Below are positions 55,877 through 62,841 of a DNA stretch of 64,000 nt, piece after piece. Each line of letters starts with the position of its first letter. The first letter of the stretch is position 1. Source of the DNA: Lentilactobacillus kisonensis DSM 19906 = JCM 15041. Lineage in GTDB: Bacteria; Bacillota; Bacilli; Lactobacillales; Lactobacillaceae. The stretch lies in assembly GCF_001434135.1 (NCBI RefSeq), contig NZ_AZEB01000003.1, positions 62,001 through 126,000 on the forward strand, read 5' to 3'. The notes under the pieces were generated by a model. The model ran no database searches and had not been told where the DNA came from. It worked only from the letters and a program-made list of their open reading frames with translations. Made by a program: the position numbers and the translations under genes.

Positions 55877-56650
55877 ATGAAACGAAACAATATGAAGAAA
55901 GTCATCGGGTTCATTCTTGCGTTTGTGTTAACGATTGGTCTTGCCTTTGGGATCCAACAGGTAGTTTCATCTAAAAGCCACTCTGACAGTCCCCGAACTT
56001 CAAAGCAGGCAGCCAGTTCTTCCAGTAAATCAAGCTCACAGAAGCAACCAGCAAAAAAAGCCAGCTCTGATAAAGCAAAAAAGACGCCTTCGAACAAAAA
56101 GGATGCTAAGAAGCCAAATGGTAAAAAAGCAGCTGGCGGCCAGTCAAGTAAATCGAATTCTACGAAACCTGGCAAGCAAACAACCAAAACTCGCAAGCAG
56201 GCGGCAACCACTAGTCCTAAAAAGACTGCGACCAAGAGGACTGCTACAACTCCAAAGAGCGATAAACTTGGTAAAGTCAACCATAAGAATGAGACCAAGG
56301 TTGTTACTGGCAACTCCAAAGCTGCCAGTAAACCGGGTAACACCGCCAATACCATCAAGATTTATTTAAGAGTTGATGGCTACAAAAAGACATTCTACGC
56401 TAAGAGCATGCGGGTCAAAAAGAACGCTAACGCCTTTTCAGTCCTCAAGCAGACCAAATTAAAGATCAGCTACATTCCGGGACATTCCGTTTACATCAAC
56501 GGAATTAATGGTCTCCGCGAGAATGATGTGAAAACCGGTTCCGGTTGGATGTTCAGCGTTAACCATAAGTTTATTGATCACGCAGCAAATCTAACGCCAT
56601 TGAAGAGTGGCGATCGTGTTCACTGGTACTTTACGACGAAGGGCTATTAA
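55877..56650 (+). CDS. Membrane-anchored DUF4430 protein, split transcobalamin beta half
   Basis: 257 residues. One N-terminal membrane or signal helix (GFILAFVLTIGLAFGI) is followed by about 130 residues of Lys/Ser/Thr-rich low-complexity linker. The C-terminal 100 residues are DUF4430 (YINGINGL, GSGWMFSVNHKF, LKSGDRVHWYF). The basic linker could lie along teichoic acids and reach through the wall. It starts 25 nt after the alpha-barrel gene with GAGGTG upstream, so the two are co-transcribed. Confidence 0.75.
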   Translation: MKRNNMKKVIGFILAFVLTIGLAFGIQQVVSSKSHSDSPRTSKQAASSSSKSSSQKQPAKKASSDKAKKTPSNKKDAKKPNGKKAAGGQSSKSNSTKPGKQTTKTRKQAATTSPKKTATKRTATTPKSDKLGKVNHKNETKVVTGNSKAASKPGNTANTIKIYLRVDGYKKTFYAKSMRVKKNANAFSVLKQTKLKISYIPGHSVYINGINGLRENDVKTGSGWMFSVNHKFIDHAANLTPLKSGDRVHWYFTTKGY

Positions 56651-56746
56651 CCCCTATAACGATTAGTTTAGCCAGTTAATAAGCGCACAATTCTTGATAG
56701 TTCTTTAATATTCTAAGATGACCAACGTTTCAGGCTTAAGCAACAA

Positions 56747-56801
56747 AAATACAGATATTTCAAGTGAGTATTTAACCTCTTGAAATATCTGTATTTTTAT
56801 T
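56747..56801 (+). terminator. Terminator of the B12-protein genes
   Basis: aaatacagatatttcaag and cttgaaatatctgtattt form an 18-bp stem with T-rich flank. Confidence 0.85.
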
Positions 56802-56992
56802 ACTTCACGAATTCCAATACTATTTTTGCTTCCCAACTCTTTTAAAACCAGTTATTTCAGTAACTTTGCAATTGACCCAGTGAATTTGTCCGACCATACC
56901 GCTGATTTATCTCTTATCAGCGAAACGATAAAGTCTGGCGATGAATCAAAAAACAATGCTGAAAGATCTTCGGGAAACATGGTAATGAAAAA
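56802..56992. other. Gene-free stretch, nothing recognised
   Basis: A 63-codon open frame crosses it, but it has no Shine-Dalgarno sequence, starts at a TTG and shows no family likeness. It may be a gene remnant. Confidence 0.4.
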
Positions 56993-57037
56993 CACGATAC
57001 GACATATTTTAAAATAGGTCGTATCGTGCTTTTTTTA
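56993..57037 (+). terminator. Terminator sharing a 28-bp palindrome with 8528
   Basis: cacgatacgacatatttt and aaaataggtcgtatcgtg pair with one mismatch and are followed by TTTTTTT. Confidence 0.8.
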
Positions 57038-57113
57038 GTTGTTGATTTTTTATTTAGGAGATTTGTGTCTCCGGACTTTAATATCTGGTGATCATTCTAC
57101 TCTTACATAGATT

Positions 57114-57230
57114 AGGACCGCTCCGCAAAGCAGAAAGCTGCACCTAAGTCACTCCTGCCAAAAGCCCAGGCCCACGGCTTTCGGCAGGAGTAACTTAGGC
57201 TCCGCTTTCTAACCGCTTTGCTACGCTCAC
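57114..57230 (+). repeat. Palindromic repeat at the xylosidase 3' end
   Basis: 117 bp. Helix 2 is AGAAAGC/GCTTTCT and helix 3 CCTAAG/CTTAGG; the apex CTCCTGCC/GGCAGGAG is compensated. The stop codon of the minus-strand gene lies in its last bases. Confidence 0.92.
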
Positions 57231-58846
57231 CTCAATTCCTTATAATCAAAGTAATCAAAAGTGGCCGTTGCATCATAACCCGAATAGTCCACCGCTGCCA
57301 ATCCCACAAACGCCCCGGTGAAGAAACCACCATAAGTTTGTAAGACATAATCATCGGAAAGAACAGCTGCATCCAAGGTTACCGGAACCTCATGCCAGGT
57401 TTCACCATCAAACGAGTATTCATAAGTGTAGCTCTGTTTACGAACCTTCGTCTTGAACCAGACGTATTCAACACCATCTGGAACGGCAATCGCATCATCT
57501 TTCAGGTAAGACGTGTAGTTCCCACGATTGTTTTCAGCAACTTCAATGACGTGACCCTTCTTTTCATCCCACGTAATAAAGATCCATGACCAGTGCTTGT
57601 CATTATAGAAGTTTGTTAAGCCGGCCATCTGTTGATACGTAAACGGATCGAATTTAACCTTCGTTTCAGCATCAAAGTTAAACGCCTGCCAGCGACTCGC
57701 AATCATCGAAACGTCGAAATTACTTGCCAGTGAGAAGTGCCCAACCAGTTTCAACTGACCGTCACCAAATGATCCCATATGCTTGCTAAACGGTACCCGC
57801 AGTGTGTTCCAGTCGTAGTCCAACGTCTCTGAATCGAACTCATCATGCCGCGAATGATCTAACGGCGCGTCAGTCTCAATGGCATCCTTTGGCGCATCAA
57901 CTTCAACTTGACCACCATGGCCGCCAACAACTCGTGGCCAGCCCTGATCGTCCCATTCAACTTTTTGAATGGATGTTTCGCGGCCTAGTGTACTCCAGCC
58001 ACGTGGGTCATACGCGGACTCGTTTTTATGATTCCAAGGACGGGCCATCAACGAAGCATAGTACCACTCACCGCCTGGCGTGTTAACCAAAGCGCCATGA
58101 CCTTGCTTTTGAATCGCCAAGTCTGGTGTATCAAAGTTTGTAATAAATGGGCCATCTGGTTCGGTTTCAAATGAATCAGCATCCAATGTCTTTGACCGAG
58201 CAACAACTTCCTGGTGAGTAAAGACCGTGCCGCCTTGCGCTGCAAATAGATAGTAATAACCATCCTTCTGATACAGATGCGGCCCTTCAACCAGCTTTAC
58301 ATCAGTTCCACGATAAATGGTTCGAGCAGTCTTTGGATCTAATTTCATCGTCTTAGTATCAAACTCAGTCAACGTAATGCCGTCAAATGGGTGGTGATAT
58401 TCACGATGATCCCAAGTTTGTTGAACCAGATACTTACGGCCATTCTGATCGTGGAACAGGGAAGCATCAAAGCCCACGCCATTCACCCTTATCGGATCAC
58501 TCCACGGGCCGGTGATGTTTTCTGCCGTTGTCAGATAATTGGTCATATCCTTAAAGGTGCCCTCAGTCACTTTAACATCCGTATAAATCAGCCAAAACTT
58601 ACCATCCGCGTAGGACAAATCCGGTGCCCAAATGCCGCCTGAAGCTGGGTTGCCCTTCATATCCAATAACGTAGTCGTTGATAGCGGCGACGGTAACAAT
58701 TTCCAATGAACCATATCCTTGGATTCATGAAGCCGAACGCCAGGGAACCATTCAAAGGTCGAATTGGCGATGTAATACGTGTCACCAACTCTAATCATAC
58801 TTGGGTCGGCGTTAAAGCCTGGTAATACTGGGTTTGAAATTTTCAT
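57227..58846 (-). CDS. xynB: GH43 beta-xylosidase (subfamily 11-like)
   Basis: A 539-residue cytoplasmic enzyme releasing xylose from xylo-oligosaccharides. Catalytic Asp14 is in PGFNADPSM, Asp127 in GFDASLFHD and Glu187 in LVEGPHLY. A C-terminal beta-sandwich follows the propeller. It is in an operon downstream of a pentoside symporter, the XynT-XynB arrangement. The TGA stop is supplied by the adjacent repeat (AGG TGA GCG), so the last residues ELR may not be the original end. AAGGAAA lies upstream. Confidence 0.92.
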   Translation of the reverse strand: MKISNPVLPGFNADPSMIRVGDTYYIANSTFEWFPGVRLHESKDMVHWKLLPSPLSTTTLLDMKGNPASGGIWAPDLSYADGKFWLIYTDVKVTEGTFKDMTNYLTTAENITGPWSDPIRVNGVGFDASLFHDQNGRKYLVQQTWDHREYHHPFDGITLTEFDTKTMKLDPKTARTIYRGTDVKLVEGPHLYQKDGYYYLFAAQGGTVFTHQEVVARSKTLDADSFETEPDGPFITNFDTPDLAIQKQGHGALVNTPGGEWYYASLMARPWNHKNESAYDPRGWSTLGRETSIQKVEWDDQGWPRVVGGHGGQVEVDAPKDAIETDAPLDHSRHDEFDSETLDYDWNTLRVPFSKHMGSFGDGQLKLVGHFSLASNFDVSMIASRWQAFNFDAETKVKFDPFTYQQMAGLTNFYNDKHWSWIFITWDEKKGHVIEVAENNRGNYTSYLKDDAIAVPDGVEYVWFKTKVRKQSYTYEYSFDGETWHEVPVTLDAAVLSDDYVLQTYGGFFTGAFVGLAAVDYSGYDATATFDYFDYKELR

Positions 58847-58878
58847 GACAATATTTCCTTTCTATTACTTACTAATTA

Positions 58879-60357
58879 TTAAAGTTGACCTTCACTCTTA
58901 CGCTTGTCAATTTCCAAGTTAATTCGATCAACATCCTTGTCACTTAATGGGTACTTGCTCATAATCCACATTGCAACTAATGCCAAGACGATTGGCGCCC
59001 AAATCATTGAGAACTGGATCCCCATCAAAGCAGAAGCACTTTGGTGAGCTTTAGCACCATCAAACTTGAAGAAGGCGTTGATATAGCCTGGAATAATTCC
59101 ACCTAAAGCCAGGCCAATCTTGAAGAACAAGCCCATGATGGCGTTGATAATCCCGGCAACCCGTTTCTTTGATTGGTATTCACCATAAGAAACAACTTCT
59201 GGTACCAATGACCACATGTAACCAGTAGCGGCAGTAATCCCCCATTGCATCAAGAAACGGCCAACGTAGCCAAGTAGTGGTGAGTCTTTAAATGCAGGCA
59301 TTTGCCAAACCCACAAGATGAGTTGACCAACGATAAATAATGTTAAGAAAATGTAGAAGAACTGTTTTTTACCGATCTTTTTACGAACAATTGGCCATAA
59401 GAATACTAGGAAGATTCCTGGAATCGATCCAATCAAGTTAATGGAAGCAACCCATTCTGGATGGCCAACATTATACTGCATGTAGAATGGCCAAACGGTG
59501 TTGCCAAAGAACATGAAGGTAAAGCCAATTAGGAAGAACATCCCCAAAACTTGGAGGGGCTTATTACGTTTGATTTCAGCGAACAGATCTGAGTATTTAA
59601 CGGCATCAGTTTCCTCTGCGGTCGGCAATACTCGTTCTTTAACACCAAAATAAGTGACCATCAGTAACGCAAATCCAATTACCATGTAAATTGACATAAC
59701 CAAGAAGTATGCGCCCCCAGCATGAGGGGATGCATAGTTCCCAAGATGTAACTTAATTCCAAAGAAACCAATGTCTTTTAATTGCTTGTCTGGGGAAGCT
59801 AGTTGGACAAACAGCGGTAAGAAGGTATAAACCATCAAGTTACCAATGTTAGCTTCAGTCATCCGGACAGTTGTCAAAGTCGAAACTTCATTGTTATCCC
59901 GGGTAAGCGACGCATTCAAAGCCCCGTATGGGATATTAACAAACGAATAAATCATTGCAGTCGCCATATATGAAATGAATGCAAAGATGACATTACCCCG
60001 AACGGCTTCCATTGGGAAGAATAGTAAGGCTGCACAGACGGTTAATGGGATTCCAAAATATAAAATAAACGGTCGATACTTACCCCGTTTAAACTTACTC
60101 CTATCAACAACGGCTCCAACATAAGGATCCCAGAAAACGTTAATCCAACGAACAATTAGAAAAATAGTTGCCCCAACTGCGGCAGAAATTCCAAAAACGG
60201 TGGTTAAATAAAACAGTAACATTGAACCAACCGTACCAAAAATAAGGTTCTGGGCTAAATCACCGGCACCATAACTAATTCGCTCACCCCATGAGAGCTT
60301 GGCGAATTCTTTTTCGGCAACGTGTTTAGTCGCAGCATCATTAACATTACTTGCCAT
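58879..60357 (-). CDS. GPH-family xyloside:cation symporter
   Basis: A 492-residue, 12-helix symporter for xylosides or xylo-oligosaccharides (XynT/XylP type). GAVVDRSKFKRGKYRPFI after helix 2 and the NIPYGALNASLTRD segment are GPH family hallmarks. It lacks the C-terminal IIA-like domain found in some lactose/melibiose members. AAAGGAG lies 8 nt before the ATG. First gene of the xylosidase operon. A cre-like site is 244 bp upstream, and an AraC gene lies beyond. Confidence 0.9.
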   Translation of the reverse strand: MASNVNDAATKHVAEKEFAKLSWGERISYGAGDLAQNLIFGTVGSMLLFYLTTVFGISAAVGATIFLIVRWINVFWDPYVGAVVDRSKFKRGKYRPFILYFGIPLTVCAALLFFPMEAVRGNVIFAFISYMATAMIYSFVNIPYGALNASLTRDNNEVSTLTTVRMTEANIGNLMVYTFLPLFVQLASPDKQLKDIGFFGIKLHLGNYASPHAGGAYFLVMSIYMVIGFALLMVTYFGVKERVLPTAEETDAVKYSDLFAEIKRNKPLQVLGMFFLIGFTFMFFGNTVWPFYMQYNVGHPEWVASINLIGSIPGIFLVFLWPIVRKKIGKKQFFYIFLTLFIVGQLILWVWQMPAFKDSPLLGYVGRFLMQWGITAATGYMWSLVPEVVSYGEYQSKKRVAGIINAIMGLFFKIGLALGGIIPGYINAFFKFDGAKAHQSASALMGIQFSMIWAPIVLALVAMWIMSKYPLSDKDVDRINLEIDKRKSEGQL

Positions 60358-60600
60358 GTTTCATTCTCCTTTGCTTATAGCATACAAATGACAGTGTTAG
60401 TAAACCCATGGCTATCAATGAGACAATCTACTCAATAAGACAACCGTTACCAATTATTCTTCATTTGCTGATTAATGGTATCTGAACAAATTGCAGTTTG
60501 TAAGTTGGTTAGAAATTTAGCAAATGAGTTTTAATTTCAGTGGTCCTTATCGAGCAAGTCACCCCGTTAACACAGAGATTTACTTAACTACAGCTCACAT

Positions 60601-60614
60601 TGTATCCGCTTTCA
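60601..60614. promoter_or_regulatory. cre-like site before the xyloside operon
   Basis: TGTATCCGCTTTCA matches 13 of 14 cre positions. It is placed for CcpA repression of the symporter gene. Confidence 0.5.
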
Positions 60615-60747
60615 GGAAATCATATTAACTTGGTTTTTAACCGGAATTAGTTAATTTGTGACCATATAAATTGATAATAACTTTTCCGTTTTTTTCGAAA
60701 GTGAGACTATTTTATCTTTATAAGTTTAGACTGTTGATCAAAAAATG

Positions 60748-60790
60748 AGCATCAGTTAAAGCAAAAAAATTATTTGCCTTAACTGATGCT
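60748..60790 (-). terminator. Terminator of the AraC gene
   Basis: agcatcagttaa/ttaactgatgct; on the minus strand the hairpin ends TCATTTTTTG. It lies 300 bp past the AraC stop, beyond two repeat copies. Confidence 0.7.
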
Positions 60791-60932
60791 TAGATTCGAA
60801 ATTACTGTTGGAATTTTGTTTTTTTGGGTGGTGTTCTGTTTTATTAGGGTGAAACTACTTTGCAACACAAGGAATTGTGTAAGTCACTTAGTGAAAAGTT
60901 TGCTTTTGTGGTTGTTCGCCGTTGTATGGCGT

Positions 60933-60974
60933 AGGACCGTTTCACAAAGCAGAAGCTTGCACCTAAGCCTTCTC
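60933..60974 (+). repeat. Left half of a palindromic repeat
   Basis: Only the 5' arm (AGGACCGTTTCACAAAGC through CCTAAGCCTTCTC) is present, joined directly to the complete copy that follows. Confidence 0.8.
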
Positions 60975-61092
60975 AGGACCGCTCCACAAAGCAGAGACTT
61001 GCACCTAAGTCTTCTCCGCCAAAAATCCAAGCCCAGGATTTCTGGCGGAGAAGGCTTAGGCTCCAGTCTCTAACCGCTTTGTTCCGCTCACT
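60975..61092 (+). repeat. Palindromic repeat at the AraC 3' end
   Basis: 118 bp. Helix 2 is AGAGACT/AGTCTCT, apex TTCTCCGCCA/TGGCGGAGAA. Its last base falls in the AraC stop codon. Confidence 0.92.
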
Positions 61093-61997
61093 TACTCAAA
61101 GTGCCCACTTTGTGCCACCGACCTTACCGTTCTCTTCGGGCTGATTTGTTTTCGGTACTCACTTGGCGTAATTCCTGACCACTTTTTGAATTGCTTACTG
61201 AAATTTGAAATGCTGCTGGCACCCATCATATACGCAACATCTTCAATTGAGTATTCCATATACCCCAACAGCAACTTAGCTTTACGGTATTTCTTTTCAT
61301 CAATGAATCGAAGCGGGGTCATGCCATACACCTTTCTAAACGTCCGGTGCCCATAGCCACTGCTAATGTCAATTTGCTTGCAGATGTCTCCAAATGAGAA
61401 CTGATGGTGATCGCTCTTATCAATCCCCTCCGTTATTAACGTTGCCATCTTTCGGGCGACCTTAGCCTCTCGTTCAGTGAAATGGAGTTGATCCTCACGG
61501 GAGAATGCGGATAATTTTTCGGTCAACTCATATAAATAACTCAACAACCGAATTTGAATTTTGAGGTTAACCTGCTCTTCCGTCAGTTTGACACCCTTAC
61601 TGTACTTAACAATGTCTAAAGCCGCAGCCATCGAGGCCTTGGCAACCGGATTATCCGGTGGGATCACGGCATTTGCAATGTTACTGATAATCGCTGACTT
61701 AAGTCCCAGACTCTCAAAGTTAAAATGAAAGCAAATATAGGTCATTTCTTTGTCTTTACTGGCATTGCGATTATTGTGGAGTGTCCCTGGGGCAATAATT
61801 AACGCACTTCCCGGCCCATACGTCATGGGAGCAAGCCCTTTCAACGTCGTTGTTTGCGAGCCTTTCAAGACACACATCAATTCAAACGCTTGGTGCTTCT
61901 GCTCAAAAAAGCTCCAGCCCCCTGGAACCGTATGCTGGTGACCACCAAATATATATAGCCCAGATTCAACAACTGGTATTGAAATAAAATTTTTCAT
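61092..61997 (-). CDS. AraC-family regulator
   Basis: A 301-residue regulator with an N-terminal cupin-like effector domain (GPGSALIIAPGTLHNNRN) and two C-terminal helix-turn-helix units (FSFGDICKQIDISSGYGHRTF and SIEDVAYMMGASSISNFSKQF). It probably controls the neighbouring xyloside operon. GAGGTG lies 7 nt before the ATG. Repeat copies bracket the gene on both sides in opposite orientation. Confidence 0.9.
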   Translation of the reverse strand: MKNFISIPVVESGLYIFGGHQHTVPGGWSFFEQKHQAFELMCVLKGSQTTTLKGLAPMTYGPGSALIIAPGTLHNNRNASKDKEMTYICFHFNFESLGLKSAIISNIANAVIPPDNPVAKASMAAALDIVKYSKGVKLTEEQVNLKIQIRLLSYLYELTEKLSAFSREDQLHFTEREAKVARKMATLITEGIDKSDHHQFSFGDICKQIDISSGYGHRTFRKVYGMTPLRFIDEKKYRKAKLLLGYMEYSIEDVAYMMGASSISNFSKQFKKWSGITPSEYRKQISPKRTVRSVAQSGHFE

Positions 61998-62011
61998 ATT
62001 TGTTCACCTCG

Positions 62012-62129
62012 AGTGAGCGTAGCAAAGCGTTTAAAAGCCGGAGCTTAGGTTACCTTCGTCGAAAATCCCGGGCTTGGATTTTGGGTAAAGGTGGTCTAGG
62101 TGCAGGCTTTTGCTTTGCGCAGCTGTCCT
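62012..62129 (-). repeat. Palindromic repeat, first of three before AraC
   Basis: 118 bp. Helix 1 is GCAAAGC/GCTTTGC, helix 2 AAAAGCC/GGCTTTT. It ends 14 nt before the AraC ATG. Confidence 0.92.
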
Positions 62130-62135
62130 AAAAAC

Positions 62136-62253
62136 AGTGAGCAGAGCAAAGTGCTTAGAAGCTGGAGCCTAAGTTATCTCGGTCAGAAATCCCGGCTTTG
62201 GATCTTTAGCCGAAATAACTTAGTTGAAGGCTTCTACTTTGCAGAGCTGTCCT
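62136..62253 (-). repeat. Palindromic repeat, second of three before AraC
   Basis: 118 bp, six-base spacers on both sides. Helix 2 is AGAAGCC/AGCTTCT with a mismatch, so it is starting to decay. Confidence 0.9.
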
Positions 62254-62259
62254 AAAATT

Positions 62260-62377
62260 AGTGAGTGCAACAAAGCGCTTAGAGATCGCAGTGTAAGTCT
62301 CCTTGAAAAAAAATCCCTGATTTGGAGATTTTTGTTCGAGGTGTTTACGCATAGACTTTTGCTTTGTGCGGTCATCT
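62260..62377 (-). repeat. Palindromic repeat, third of three before AraC
   Basis: 118 bp. The outer terminus has drifted (AGATGACCGC instead of AGGACAGCTGC). Confidence 0.88.
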
Positions 62378-62591
62378 CACATTCAACATTGAAATCGCTA
62401 TCACTAACATAATAAAGGGATCTAACAAGTTAGTCAACTAAACCAACTTACCGACTTTGTTCAAAAGTAACCCTTAATTTGTCAAATCCTGAACCTAACT
62501 TACCTAAAAAATAATTTGAAAAATAACTCATTTCTATTGTTTTTATAGCTGCTTTCCATTAAGGTGTTATCTGTTCGATTGAATTCATTTA
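62378..62591. other. Gene-free segment between divergent repeat clusters
   Basis: AT-rich, holding the promoters for AraC and the antiporter. No operator was recognised. Confidence 0.4.
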
Positions 62592-62694
62592 AGCATGACA
62601 GCAAAGCAGAAGTCTGCACATAAGCACCTCGGGTAAAAATCCCAAACCCGAGGAGACTTATGCTCCGACTTCTAACCGCTTTGCTCTGCTCACT
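62592..62694 (+). repeat. Palindromic repeat with shortened apex
   Basis: 103 bp. The apical hairpin is reduced to CTCGGGT/ACCCGAG, still paired. The left terminus has lost about five bases. Helix 2 is AGAAGTC/GACTTCT. Confidence 0.9.
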
Positions 62695-62700
62695 GTTTTT

Positions 62701-62820
62701 AGGACAGCTGCGTAGAGCAGAAACTTCCACATAAGCACCTCTAACAAAAATCCCAGAACCGGGGATTTTCTGTTAGAGGAGACTTATATTCCAGTTTCTA
62801 ACCGCTCTACTCCGCTCACT
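62701..62820 (+). repeat. Palindromic repeat before the antiporter gene
   Basis: 120 bp. Helix 1 is TAGAGC/GCTCTA, compensated. The apex is CTCTAACA.AAATCCC/GGGGATTTTCTGTTAGAG. It ends 21 nt before the ATG. Confidence 0.93.
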
Positions 62821-62841
62821 TTTCGGGGAAGGGGAAGCAAT

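Noticed and set aside
55861-56358. A 165-codon minus-strand open frame.
   Set aside because: It is the antisense of the Lys/Ser-rich linker of the DUF4430 protein.
56826-57017. A 63-codon plus-strand frame after the B12 genes.
   Set aside because: TTG start without ribosome site; it ends within the terminator stem.
60786-61073. A 95-codon plus-strand open frame.
   Set aside because: Most of it is translated repeat sequence, with no Shine-Dalgarno site and no family.
62012-62377. Three tandem ~118-bp units looked at first like a CRISPR array or other tandem array.
   Set aside because: The spacers are only 6 bp, the repeats are far too long, and no cas genes are present.
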